Below are positions 22,601-33,537 of a stretch of DNA of 64,000 nucleotides, in pieces. Made by a program: the position numbers and the translations under genes. Below the pieces are notes generated by a model. The model was not told the origin of the DNA. It ran no database searches and saw only the letters and a program-made list of their open reading frames with translations. The DNA is from Alloascoidea africana (Eukaryota; Ascomycota; Alloascoideomycetes; Alloascoideales; Alloascoideaceae): the NCBI GenBank assembly GCA_030581615.1, contig JAKTTT010000006.1:248001-312000 (forward strand). Direction: 5' to 3'. Within the stretch, counting starts at the first letter, position 1. Each line of letters begins with the position of its first letter.

Positions 22601-24842
22601 AAGAGCAATAAGAGTAAGGATCTAGAGAAGAATTAGCAAGTTTTTCGGTCAATTCCCGTATCTTTTCATTCAGCCTGTTGATTTCTTCGTCTTTAGACTG
22701 TTCAATTGATCCAATAGCAACGGTCGAGACAGAATCGGACGGGATGAATGAAGAAGTTGCAGCAGTTGCTGTATCCGTGGATGTGGCCAGAGATGTGGCA
22801 CTATTGAGATGTATATCCTCCAAGAGCTGGTTTAGACTGGCGTGTGAAGCCGAGGCTTGGGGATGGTTATCATGATGATGGTTAAATGTGTGGAAAGGAG
22901 GAGATTGTACAAGAGATTGGAAAGCCATTGGAGGATGGAACTGAGGTTTCTGAAGACCAATTGTGCCATCATCGGCATTGTTCAAAGCACAGTCTAGAGA
23001 AGTGTATTCGGGGAATATGCTTCCAAAAGAAGACCTATGGGTATTTCCTAGACCAGCGCTTCCCGTATCATCGGGAGTTGAACCAGAACCAGAACCAGAA
23101 CCAGATCCCGAGCCTGAACCTGAACCAGGCTCGCTTCCGTTTGAGTGAGATTGCGACTGCGATTGTGACTGCGACTGCGACTGGGGATTGAAAACGTCAT
23201 AATTGTAACGGACAGTCTCGGTATCACTAAAGTAAGGCGCGGCGTTGGAATATTCCGATAGCAAAGGGTTAAAATAAGCCATACTCGTCAGTGTTCCCGA
23301 ATGGTTTGAGGTCAAGGCACCGGATGCAGTGGTTTTGGGAGTCTCTATATCTTGTTTCACCTTACCATTTTCATTGCAATGGCCATTAACTTCTTCCTCG
23401 TAACGTGGACGTGCCTTAGATACTGCACCGGTTCTGTTTCTACCATTTATCGCTGGGTCTGGGAACGGATACGCATTAGCGGAATCCGAGGGAGACCTTG
23501 CCTGTTGGGCCAGCTGCGAATAGTTTCTGGACCCGTTCATCCCCAAACTCAATACCTGGGGCATGTCCATGTCCATCGTGTTGCTGCTGTTCATGCCCAT
23601 GCCCATGTTCATCATGCCCATGTCCAGATTCAGGTTAAGGTTGGAATGGTGGTGGTGGCCCACATGCTCAAAATCGCCGGCCGTTGTGGCAGATCGGGAT
23701 CTGCCCTGCTTCGAGGTGTCCCTGGACAAAAACCCCAGATCGGGACCGGAAACCGTGGTGGTATTATTGTTATTATTGTTGTTGAACCCAGCGGATCTAA
23801 AGTTGACGGTGGAGTGTGAGGCCTGTCCCTTCCGCAATAAAGGATGGATGGCAGCGTCTTTCCTGTCTAGATCGAAGTATCTTTCGTCTAGATTGGGCAC
23901 AGGCACAGAAACAAGTTCAGAGTTCTTGGTATGGGAGCGAATAATCCATTCTTGGTTTTTGTTTTTGAAGGGTTTCTCGTTATAATTGTAATTGTAACTG
24001 TTTGCGTTATCAGGAGATGCAGGGATGGGAGGTTTGTTCTGATCTTCTTTCTTGTGTTGGATATTACTGGTACTACTGGGAATCACAGGCTTGGGATTCA
24101 ACATGGTATCGACCTTGCGCTTTTTCGAAATGACTTTGTTGCCCTGGAAAGTGATCTGGGTCGAATTGATGCTGATTGTCTTTGCACGTTGCTGCGAGGT
24201 CGAGGCATGTCTATTACTGTTGTTGGTCTTGGTACGGGCCATTCCATTTGCGGATCTCAAGGACGGCGAGTGCTGTTTGGGCGAAGGTGGATTTGCGGGA
24301 TCTTCGAGACACAGAGCGACTCGATTGTGCTTGATGCAGGCGGAACAGGGAATCTTGTTATCGCATTTTATCTTCATCCGCCGGCACAGGCCGCAGGAGT
24401 AGGTTCTCCTGGGGTTTCGCTTCTTGCCTGGCGGCTTCTGGACCTGCGATTGAGCATTGGCACCCGTGCTGGCCGCACCCGTGCTGGCGGCGGCCGGGTG
24501 CTGCTGTGGCGAAGCTCGGCTCGCGGTGGTGGTGTTGTTGTGGCGATGGTGGTGATCTCTTCCGTTGGGCTTGGAGGCCAGTGACGAGGACGAGCGTGCG
24601 GTCCTGGCCAGCCTGGGTCCGCCGACGCCGACGGGCCCAGCAGGAGGCGCCGGCCCAGCAGGAGAACTGGGCTGTTTTGCCGGGGGGGACTTGGCGGCGT
24701 GGGACTTGGGCGAAGGACGATCCGACGGCGAGGAGCCCTGGCGGTGGAGGAAGATGGGGGAGGACGAGGAGGTTTTGGTCTCGCCAGCATTAGCGGCCTT
24801 GGGCAGGAGATCAGGCACCTCCTGGGCTTTCCCGATCATCAT
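19681..24842 (-). CDS. Large Zn(II)2Cys6 transcription factor with fungal-specific TF domain
   Basis: Two exons, 24842-22033 and 21955-19681, are joined across a 77-nt intron with donor GTAAGT and acceptor CAG. The junction restores CGCDTFRALSSGRPP, a motif expected in the middle-homology domain. The product is 1694 residues. The binuclear cluster CX2CX6CX5CX2CX8C lies at about 150-178 (CGLCRRMKIKCDNKIPCSAC). A long Asn/Ser/Gln/Gly-rich region follows, then a short coiled coil (about 735-755, EEINRLNEKIRELTEKLA). The fungal-specific TF domain spans about 770-1250 and includes RRVWWDI. The C-terminal part carries acidic runs, an ELELELEL hexamer repeat and His/Gln repeats that could act in activation. 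The start is at ATG 24842; a codon further upstream is TTG. Target genes cannot be told from sequence. Confidence 0.9.
20424..20535. repeat. CTGGTG and CAGCTC hexamer arrays in the zinc-cluster gene
   Basis: Tandem CTGGTG/CTGGTG-type units (about 20424-20460) encode a His/Gln run, and CAGCTC units (about 20496-20530) encode a Glu-Leu run on the minus strand. They are in frame and keep the protein open. Confidence 0.8.
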
Positions 24843-25134
24843 TTTTTCCAAACGGAGATGCTGAATAATGTGTAGGAGGGGGGAGGAGAGAGTCGGGCCG
24901 CTGGGGTGGGCTTGCGATGTTCAGGTATAGGTATGTATCTTTATCAGTTAGAAATGGATGGATAGGCAGACGAGTCACAGAGAGGCCTGGAGCATTCGTC
25001 AAGAAGTAGAAGTATTCGGTGAGACAGTCAGTGTGGCAGGGCCCCCAAAAAGCAACAAGCAAGCAAGCACTTTTGTATTTTTACGTTTGGAAAGATTTCT
25101 GGATGGAAAAGATAGTGGAAGAGAAGGAAAGAGA

Positions 25135-25170
25135 GAAAGCGAAAGCGAAAGCGAAAGCGAAAGCAAAAGC
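25135..25170. repeat. GAAAGC hexanucleotide repeat
   Basis: About six tandem GAAAGC units degrade into AAAAGC. It is non-coding and lies upstream of the zinc-cluster gene. Confidence 0.85.
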
Positions 25171-25360
25171 AGGGAGGATAGTCGCAATTCACGAATGGCA
25201 GGCCCAGCTTTAATTATTTAGGCGCTCGCTCTGATAATTATAAATTGGAGCGTGTGTGATCGCCATGTGCTGATCCACCAGGGTTACGGCCACGGTTACG
25301 GCGAGCAGGCTGGCAGTAGCGGCCGAGGCAGCGGCCGAGGCAGCGCCAGTGGCAGCGGCA

Positions 25361-25394
25361 GGGAGCTGGGAGCTGGGAGCTGGGAGCTGGGAGC
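25361..25394. repeat. GGGAGCT heptanucleotide repeat
   Basis: Four to five tandem copies of GGGAGCT form a short array next to other GC-rich repeats. No function is evident. Confidence 0.85.
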
Positions 25395-26298
25395 AGACAA
25401 GAGCCCAGGTGGAACAGCAGAGTACGAGGCTACGGGCTATTGCGAGTGCGAGTGCGATGGTGTGGAGCGAAGCAGAGTGAAGAAAGAGAAAGTGAGAGAG
25501 AAAGTGGAAGAAGAGATTGGGCAAAAGCCGACTCTGGCTTTTCGCTGGGCGTGAATGATCCTCCGGCAGCCAATCCAGCGGCCTCGAGCTCAGCGTGTGA
25601 ACAGCCCAGATCCAGAGAGCCCGTCTTCTATTCTGCTCTGCACCGCAATATGTTTGACTTCAACAGCTGGCAAGTGGTGTCTTCGCTTATTAAAAAGCCG
25701 CTGCTGTCGACACAAGATGCGTTTTGGACGCTGGACCTAGAAGCCTCTATCAACAGATTTCATACTTCTCCAATTTGATGCTAGACCGTAGCCCAGAGAT
25801 ACAGCAAGAACCAAATTCTCTAGTGTCTATTCCACAAATCCATTCTCGTTTGTGCTGTTCGTGGTTTTGTGTTTAACTTTCAATACATCCTGTGCAAAAA
25901 AACTCTATTACATACAGCTACTTTTAGCCCTCATCAAAAATGACCTTTCCAGCAATACACTACATGCCATAACTCTCATGTTGGATAGTGTAGCAATTAG
26001 TTAATCTTTGAAATGGCGTACCTAATCTTATAACGCAATTCATAGTAAAGAAAAGTGTCAGCAGACATCTATCTCATCAGTGAGTTTACTAATAAAACTG
26101 GATTCAAAAATCTTGAAAGTACACACATTCAAATAGCTGCAACACTCCATATTATGCTTACAAAGTACGCTCATAATTTAAAAGAATAGGTATTTGATTT
26201 CACCTGATTCTGAAATTCTGACAATGTTAGCGCCCAGCTAGCGCCCAGCTCATTTTTTGTACAACACGCTATAAACCCTCGACAGAACATTTTTCCTC

Positions 26299-27635
26299 CT
26301 AGCTCTTTGACATATCATTACCCTCTGGTTCGGGAGAACAGGAGGTGCCAGAAGTAGCTAGAGGATACTGATTATAAATTGAAGATGATGATGCTCCTTC
26401 ATTATCAGGAGTTCTTAACAAAGCCTTTACTAACTTTATCATAACACGATTTCGGGTTTTTGGCTCGGTTCTAATCTTTGTACCCATGTATATTCGAAGT
26501 CCATGAGTTGTATGCCTAGTTTCCCGTAATATAAAATGGTCATTACCTCTTCGTATAACGCCGACTACCTGGGAAGAGGGAATTCGGGACACTCTACTGT
26601 AGTTTTGCATCTTAATTAGGAACTTGGTTGGATCCACCTTGTAATCTCTTTCTGATTTTAACGTAGGAACATAACGAGGTTCATACAATGATTGTGATTG
26701 CCTCGTTCTTTGACGCCTTCTTTTCCTAGATATAGTCTTATAATTGTCATAACGGACCCATTCAAAGAGTTGAAACCTTGACTTTGATGGCGGGGTCCAG
26801 GAACTGTTACGATTGTCAAAGTTAATGAACTTGATTGAAGATGGTTGGAAGAGTATAGCAAGATTTTTCGTTGGTCTTTGAATCACTGTTTAATACTCGT
26901 TAATAAAATGTTATAATCCGAATTTCACTGTGGTTCATACTTACTATCATCGTCATCACCATCGTCATAATCATCGTCATCTTCATCATCATCATCTTCA
27001 TCATCTTCATCATCTTCATCATCTTCATCATCATCATCATCTTCATCGCTTTCATTTTGTTCCCCTTCTTTGGTATACTCAAGAACCTCTCCTTCTTCAA
27101 CATCTTCGATGTGTTCTGTTTGTCCTTCTGTATACCCATTGTCTTCCCTTTCATCGCCACCATCATGTTCAGTATCATCGTGATTTGTGTTTCGACCGCT
27201 ACTACCAATAGAGCTTTCATTGTGATTAGATCCCTCAGGAATCTCGTTTTCTCCAGGTTCTAGTTCTTCATTGTAATCAAATCTCTTCTCCTTTGGTACT
27301 TCAGTTTTTAAAATTTTTTGAATTCGGTTCAACAAAAGCATTCTCTTATCCACATTTTTATAAACCAATAAACGTCTCAAACTATCGTTAGTACCGCTTC
27401 TTGGAAACCGTTTTGCCCTTTTTGCTCGAATTCTTCTTGCGCGAATTTCAAGACGCGGACCATCATCATGATCCTCATCATCATCGTCTTCAAGTTTCTG
27501 TTTTGGAACAGATCTTGGTTCACCAGTAGACTGTTGGCTGTTATCCAAGGCGCTAGTTGATGGTTGTGAATTTTGGCTTTTTGTGTGTCTTATACCCAAG
27601 CAATGCGTTTCCCTCCTAGGTCGTTTTTCAGCCAT
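26299..27635 (-). CDS. Unknown acidic protein with basic patches, one intron
   Basis: Exon 1 (27635-26945) and exon 2 (26885-26299) are joined across a 59-nt intron (donor GTAAGTATG, acceptor CAG), giving 425 residues. The exon 1 frame otherwise ends six codons past the donor. The N-terminus is polar with KRPRR. Residues about 60-115 combine an Arg/Lys stretch (RARRIRAKRAKRFPR) with a helical segment (RRLLVYKNVDKRMLLLNRIQKIL). Residues about 185-230 are an almost pure Asp/Glu tract encoded by a CATCTT-type repeat. Exon 2 contains SRKRRRQRTRQ and a C-terminal beta-like region (SRIPSSQVVGVIRRGNDHFILRE). The charge pattern suits a nuclear or chromatin protein, which is an inference. I do not recognise the family. 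Confidence 0.75.
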
Positions 27636-28279
27636 GTGTTTTGTGTGTTTTTTTTTTTGCTTTTTTTATGTAGTCTTGTTCTCTCTAGCTTGGATAAAGT
27701 ACAATCTCTATCTGTTTTAATGAGCAACCGTGAATTGTGGTGTTTTTCGGGCGCTTTCAAAAGAAACAATAATATTGGGATTGCAAGTTGTGTCGGAAAG
27801 TAGAAAGATTGGTGGAGTTGGTTGTCAATAAATCCAAAACCCACACAAATGAACAAAACTTTTCGAAATAATCGATACTTTTTTTTTATTTTGAGGAAAC
27901 AACATCACCAACTAAAGCTATTTTCTTGATGATGATGATGATGTTTTACAAGCGCTTCTTCATGGAGTATACAATTTAAGCGCCCGGTTAAAACAAATGA
28001 CAAAACGAATCTTGAGAGTTTTAAAATCACTTAAAAACTCTCCGAATCAACATTTCGAGGAAAAGCATTTTTTATGAAATCGTAGAAACAAGATATTATA
28101 GCACAAGTGAATTATGCAAGTAACCACCAGTATGAAGCGTGACTAAGATACAATTACAAAATATAGAAAGAAAGAAAAATGAAAGCTCTAATACCCAGTA
28201 AGCCAGATAAAAAAAAAAAAAAAAAGTTTTTACAAAACAAATTAAGAGCAGATGCTTTAATCAAAATAGACTCACTTCA
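27636..28279. other. Intergenic region
   Basis: Promoter of the acidic-protein gene and 3' flank of the HPD-protein gene (both minus strand). There are T and A runs near 27645, 27877 and 28210. Nothing else is supported. Confidence 0.55.
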
Positions 28280-31060
28280 TCAGTTCTCGTAAAGTTCATT
28301 AATGATTTGAAATGTTTGGGTAATAACCTCTATTAATTGACCAATTCCGCTTTCCCCACCACCCGTAGTCGTGGTAGAATCTGCAGCCCCATTGACTTCT
28401 TCTCCACCAGACACTCCTGCACCAGCTTTTTTCTCGTTAAACTTTTGAATAACGTTTTTGCTTAATCCCAAATGACGGAATGCTCGATCTGGATGCCATC
28501 GAATCCGTTCTTTCTTCAAAATTTGTTTATCAAGAGTCAAAAATTGAGAAACTGCTTCCGATGTAATATCAGCGTATTGGTTTGTGGCCACTGGCCATGG
28601 AACAACAGAAACAGATGAAACCGTTAGTTCCTCCTTCTTAACAGCCTCCAAAAGCGTTTGCCATTTATCGGAATATTGGACGTAGGATTGAACATCAGTA
28701 GGAACTCTGGTCTTGGAACTTGACATATTGGGCACTTCATTTAAGGGCTCATTCCAATTTTCTGAGTGGTGTGCCTGAGGATGGGCATCTTCTTCAGTAA
28801 ATCCAAATGCGTGTTCGGCATACTTATTAGAAGACGTAAAGCGCGGGTGTGTATAAAACTCTTCATCATCGCTAGACACTTGATAATAGTCATAATCATC
28901 TGGATGACCTCTACTCTTGGGAATCTCGTGTCTGGAGCTTGAACCAGTGTGCTCATCATCCTCCTGCTGCTGCTGCTGCTGCTGCTGCTTCTTCTGCTGT
29001 TGATGCTGTCTCCTTTGTTCTTGTCCTTCATGGAGACTTGACGCGTTGTAATGCTCCCATAGGTTACTCCATAAGAAACTTTTAGTTCGCCCTCGTCTGC
29101 CTCTTTCATTAGATTCCCGATTTGACTGAAAACCAGAGAAGAAAGCGGAATTTGGTCTAGCTCTTTCAAACGCTTCATGCCCATTTGCACCACTTGAAGA
29201 AGCATAGGTAGAAGAAGTGCCGTTCTGCATGTTGTTATGCAGATTGTGGATAAAAGAAGCGAATCTTTCCGATCCCGAATGTGAAGAAAAAGAATAAGAA
29301 ACGCCATTCCGGATGTTTGGGAAGTACCGCTCAAAGTTATTCTTCCAATACTCTGTCCTACTCGGGTCTTCTAATATCTCATTCATCATATCATTTATGG
29401 AAAACGTGTCTGGTTCATAAAGATGTTGGTGCAAGTTTCTTTTTGGAAATGTCCCAAAATTCGTATCAAATCTGCTGTAACTTGTAAAGTTTCGTCTACC
29501 TTGCTGAGATGGTTGTTGATGTTTTTTGAATAGTCGCTCATTAATAGAATGTTTGCTTTTACCTTCAGTCCTCATTTGTCTCTTTCTTTCTTGATCTGAA
29601 TCAGATTCATAATGACCTCTTTTATTAGGTGCATTTGCAGTTGCTCTTGAAAACTCAGTAAAGTCAACAACTTCAATATCTGAATCCGAGTCTTGTTCAG
29701 CACTGTAGTTGTCTGTTCCAGAATCAACATATACAGGATCGTTAAAACCGTTTTGTGAGGCTCTGTGACCTGAATCAGAGTTTGTAAAATCCTCCAGTGG
29801 AGTAGACTCTTTTGGAATCTTTTCTCCAGTGTAATCCACAATAGGAGTTGAAGAATCAACAGGAATAGTTGTAGAAGACCTGGACTCTGAGTTAACTGTC
29901 TCAGGGGTTTGATCGCTTTCATTTCTCAAATGAGCTTCTTGGTAAGCCTTGCTGTTAGCTTGTGTATCTGATACATTCTCTGAAGTGACTTGCTCGTTTA
30001 TTTGAGGTGTTTCTTCTGATTTTAGAGAATTCTGGTCTTCATTTTGGGTCGAAACATTTACCGTGTGGCTTCCAACACCTTCACCGTCGTCGTCGGAAAC
30101 GTAAAACTGGTTTTCATCGAGTGTTATGTTGCTTTCTCTATGTTCTGTAAAGTTTGTCTCAATGTTGTGCTCATTCAAATCTACATCAGCTGCTTCTGGA
30201 GGAGAAGCGCGGTTTTGTCCACACGCTTTTAGCTCGATGTCGTGCTCACCAATGCCATGATGAGAAAGGCGTTCAAATTCTGAGCGCTCTTGAAGATGCC
30301 CTTCCACTGAAGGTGCTTGCATGCCTTCCAAATTACGTTCTGTGTAAGTGGTAGAGCGGTTGTCCAAAGGAGAGTTTATTGTTTGTTTCTGCGTGTTCGT
30401 TTTCGCAGCCTTTGTTGAAACACTTTCTTCAGCACAAGGGTTTTCTTCAACATCATGGTCCCAGTCAAATGGTGAAGTAATTTTATCATCAATGACGGAG
30501 GTTTTCTCTTCTATGTCAGAATGATACAATAATTTCTGGTCTTTCTCACTTAAGCAATCGCTCCGCAAGTCAGAAACCTCCGTCGAGGTGAGTGGAACGC
30601 AATCCGAGTCGCTGCTATCTTCGTCCGAAAGTTCAACCACGTTTAAACCGTTCCATGTGTCATAATTATTCCTATCTGAATTTATGTTGCTGTTTGTTGG
30701 CAGTATTGGATCTTCGCCATCATCGTCATTCTCTTCTTGTTCCATATCACCACTTGATCGCACAGACGAGTTGCCATCAAAGCTCTCTGGGTGAATGTCA
30801 TGTGCAGGTATTGATACAGATATAGGGCTGTCTACACCGTTCTTTGGCTCTTTGTTCAACTGGTCAGTTGGCGTGCCGCACATTTCGTTCGACATGTGGT
30901 ACTCATTGCTCGTATCAGTTTGGTGGGTGTTTGCCTTCAAACAATCTCTGGGAGCTCGATTGCCGTAACCAAGTTCAGAAATAGAATACTTATGTTCTAA
31001 ATCGCCATTTATATTCCCATTACTTAGATCGGGACTGCCGTATTTGTTCACACGGAACAT
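28280..31060 (-). CDS. Large acidic protein with C-terminal J-like (HPD) segment
   Basis: A single frame encodes 926 residues from the ATG at 31060; a longer frame begins only at a TTG. Residues 1-550 are acidic and polar with many Ser-Asp-Asp motifs, typical of casein kinase 2 substrates. Basic patches (KRGHYESDSDQERKRQMR) and a Gln run of about ten (encoded by CTG repeats near 28970-28990) follow. The C-terminal 110 residues look structured: a helix ending LKKERIRWHPDRAFRHLG with HPD at about 856, then a Gly/Ser-rich loop and a final helix (LIEVITQTFQIINELYEN). HPD between two helices is the signature of J domains, which stimulate Hsp70. The flanking sequence is atypical, so this is J-like, and a role as an Hsp70 partner is an inference. 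Similar WHPD...QxINELWE tails occur in poorly characterised fungal proteins. Confidence 0.75.
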   Translation of the reverse strand: MFRVNKYGSPDLSNGNINGDLEHKYSISELGYGNRAPRDCLKANTHQTDTSNEYHMSNEMCGTPTDQLNKEPKNGVDSPISVSIPAHDIHPESFDGNSSVRSSGDMEQEENDDDGEDPILPTNSNINSDRNNYDTWNGLNVVELSDEDSSDSDCVPLTSTEVSDLRSDCLSEKDQKLLYHSDIEEKTSVIDDKITSPFDWDHDVEENPCAEESVSTKAAKTNTQKQTINSPLDNRSTTYTERNLEGMQAPSVEGHLQERSEFERLSHHGIGEHDIELKACGQNRASPPEAADVDLNEHNIETNFTEHRESNITLDENQFYVSDDDGEGVGSHTVNVSTQNEDQNSLKSEETPQINEQVTSENVSDTQANSKAYQEAHLRNESDQTPETVNSESRSSTTIPVDSSTPIVDYTGEKIPKESTPLEDFTNSDSGHRASQNGFNDPVYVDSGTDNYSAEQDSDSDIEVVDFTEFSRATANAPNKRGHYESDSDQERKRQMRTEGKSKHSINERLFKKHQQPSQQGRRNFTSYSRFDTNFGTFPKRNLHQHLYEPDTFSINDMMNEILEDPSRTEYWKNNFERYFPNIRNGVSYSFSSHSGSERFASFIHNLHNNMQNGTSSTYASSSGANGHEAFERARPNSAFFSGFQSNRESNERGRRGRTKSFLWSNLWEHYNASSLHEGQEQRRQHQQQKKQQQQQQQQEDDEHTGSSSRHEIPKSRGHPDDYDYYQVSSDDEEFYTHPRFTSSNKYAEHAFGFTEEDAHPQAHHSENWNEPLNEVPNMSSSKTRVPTDVQSYVQYSDKWQTLLEAVKKEELTVSSVSVVPWPVATNQYADITSEAVSQFLTLDKQILKKERIRWHPDRAFRHLGLSKNVIQKFNEKKAGAGVSGGEEVNGAADSTTTTGGGESGIGQLIEVITQTFQIINELYEN

Positions 31061-31904
31061 AGGTAGCCATACCAATCAGTTGATTGAGGAAAAAAGCGGT
31101 GTGACTAGTCCAAAAAGTGCACTGTCTTGTTTCCGGTTACCCGGACTAACTTTTGATATTGTGTTGTGCCGTAAGTTCAGTGTTTTAAACCCGACTATTA
31201 GTAAAAATTGTTGTCTGAATGGATTAAAAGCATTATATGCGCCATTGTCATTTTTATTGTCTAAGTTTGCATTCAGTATGGGCTTGATTGGTGACTGATT
31301 TAAAGAGCTGAGCTCATCTGCACCATTAAACACTTTTTTTTTTCAGTAATAATAGCGTGCATCCAGAATTAGATATTCAATACAATTCTGGGCTTTATAT
31401 CGATTCTTTTGGAAGGCCATGCCACAGTTTTGATCTGTATTTAGTAATCTAAATTTCAGTTTTTTTTGAGAATCGTCTAAGGCGACAGACCAAACGCATT
31501 AATCACTAAACCACTACTCACGTCCAGTCACTTCTTGGGTTGCAATTGAGTGCTAGTAGACTGGGAATTTTGTAAGAGAGTGAATTTATTTAGGAAATCT
31601 CTACTGATCAGAAATCTGGCGATCTCAGTAAATGTAGCAAATACCTTCGATCATTGATCTTCTGATATGGCAGACAACTGTAGTTTGTATAAATACCTCT
31701 AAATTACCTGGGTTATTTCGCTTAGGCTATTTTCTGCCAAGTAAAAAGGTTGGTAAACAGGGAATGAGCCTCACGTTTGTACTGCCATCAGAGCCTATTG
31801 GTGTAAATATGTAACAAAACCTATTTGAAAGAAGTCTAACATTACCTTGCAAGAATTGCCACTAGAGTATCGATACCTTAAATTTTTTTATTGATTTTGA
31901 AGAA
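31061..31904. other. Intergenic region and promoter of tandem gene copy A
   Basis: The interval holds the divergent promoters of the HPD-protein gene and of copy A. From about 31560 the sequence is alignable with the promoter of copy B, including a TATA box (31688-31695). The CTAAC...CACTAG stretch near 31835-31866 matches the acceptor region of copy B's first intron. Short open stretches at 31044-31333 are not supported. Confidence 0.6.
31688..31695 (+). promoter_or_regulatory. TATA box of copy A
   Basis: TATAAATA is at the same relative place as the TATA box of copy B (34051-34058), inside sequence that is recognisably duplicated. Confidence 0.65.
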
Positions 31905-33537
31905 ATGTTATATCAAAGAACATATCCTAAAACCACAGCAAAGAGTTTTCTGGATTTTAATAGCTCTTTTATTTACTTTCGGAGTGAAACGTTGCTCGCT
32001 TTCTTCTATCATTACAACATTGAAGAAGGGGAAAAAATAACGACTTCAAAATCAAAAGCACCTTGCGAAATTGATATTGATATTGAGTTGGAAAGCGTCG
32101 ACGGAGACCTTGATGCGGTGAACATTGATCAAGGAGGCCAAGATATAAATGGATCGATTGCCTTTAAGAATCATTGGGACCCCATTCCAAGAAAAGATCC
32201 CAATGCAAAGCTTCGATCGTACACACACAATGTTTATTATGCCTCTAAGAAAGGTACAGGTTTGTGCGATTCTTTCTCTAGTATTCTTACAGTTGAATTT
32301 ACTAACAAGCCTAGAAGTAGAAACTTTACGAGATAATCAATCGGAGTAAGTCCTGAGATTATTTTTTAGATATATCTTTCCCAAATCAAATTATACCTTA
32401 GATCATAATCAAGAGGGTGAAAGAGTTCTATTATACTGATTATTCAACATGTTCACTCAGTTCCAAGGAACTCTTACGATCTGAGTTTAAAAGCATGGCC
32501 AGTGGTATGCCTGATTCTTATAGCCTGGGTTCATTTGTGGAGCCCTAACCTTGGCATTTTAGGTATTATGGAAGAATTCCGTAGACACATGCAAAGTGAA
32601 AATGGTGAAGACAGAATGGCGGTGCTTAACGAATCTCTAGGGAATGTTTTAGGATTTTACAAGTCCAAAGGGAGAAATCCTTTAAATGAAGAAAATTCAG
32701 AGTGTTTTTCACGTTTCAAACAAGAAATAGCAAATAAGAATACGAGTGGTGATGGAATGAACAATGTTAAAGAACATGACTCAGTTACAGGTATATTTTC
32801 ACAGTGGTCGTGCTTGACATTTTCGAGTCTAATATCTGTAAAGATCCGAATTGTAATTCAAATAGGATTGAAAGCATACAACTTCTGTTTCTAAGCTTTT
32901 CCAAACAAGTACCAATAAGATTGCGTGGTTATATAAATCCCATCCCATTGGAGTTGGAGAACCCCAGTAAAGATACAGACAACGTGTACTTTGCTGTCGT
33001 CAAAGGCATGCCCAAATACGCCTATTTTTAACGATTTGTTTCTAACTTTGAAATCTATAGGATATAATCCTGGGATATACACCAATGCTGACGATAGTCG
33101 AAGGCAGGTTTGTGGATTTTCTCGGAACCTATCTAAAAGGTTTACCTCTTATGAGGAAGCCTTGAACTACCTGAAAATGCATAAAGTTGCCAATTTCTAT
33201 GATTCTTATAGAGATCGTATGGTGTTCACTCCGAAGAGAAGTCGTGATCAACTTTGGTATCACAGTAACAGAAGCTCATCTCAAAAATCTGACAAGCATT
33301 ATGTTGTCTTTCAAGGTAAGCTTAATATCCCTCCTAACAGCTAGAAAGATAGATGAACTTAATCTAACACTTAACAAAGGCCGCAAACCTGGGGTATACG
33401 CCAACGCTACAGATTATGCAAATCAGGTTTCCAATTTTCCGTATGCTATTGCGGAAATTCGAGATTCTCATGAACTGGCATGTAAATGCTTTATTCTTCA
33501 CTATAAAAATGTTTACTCGACGTTGTTGGGGATGTAA
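31905..33537 (+). CDS. Tandem copy A: protein with two viroplasmin / RNase H1-N-type modules, multi-exon
   Basis: Paralogue of the gene at 34115. Visible exons are 31905-about 32345, 32402-32504, 32563-32790, 32844-33005, 33061-33315 and 33380-33537; the last five join in frame. The C-terminal part carries two modules of the kind found at the N-terminus of eukaryotic RNase H1 and in caulimovirus P6: NVYFAVVKG + YNPGIYTNADDSRRQV, and HYVVFQ + GRKPGVYANATDYANQV. Each module is split by an intron at the same place. No RNase H catalytic domain follows; the frame stops at 33535-33537. The intron at 33006-33060 has a GC donor (copy B has GT). The ATG at 31905 has no counterpart in copy B, and the first long exon does not run in frame into the next with copy B's junctions. 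Copy A may therefore be spliced differently or be losing function. Confidence 0.6.

Larger units (their letters stand above)
24843..26298. other. Intergenic region with purine-rich repeats
   Basis: The promoter side of the zinc-cluster gene holds GAAAGC hexamers (25135-25170), GCGGCCGAGGCA-type repeats (about 25317-25345) and GGGAGCT heptamers (25361-25394). A plus-strand open stretch (25440-25778, about 112 codons) starts within low-complexity sequence and has no domain, so I do not call it. From 25800 to 26290 the sequence is AT-rich and featureless. Confidence 0.55.

Noticed and set aside
25440-25778. 112-codon plus-strand frame
   Set aside because: Begins in simple repeats and shows no recognisable protein features.
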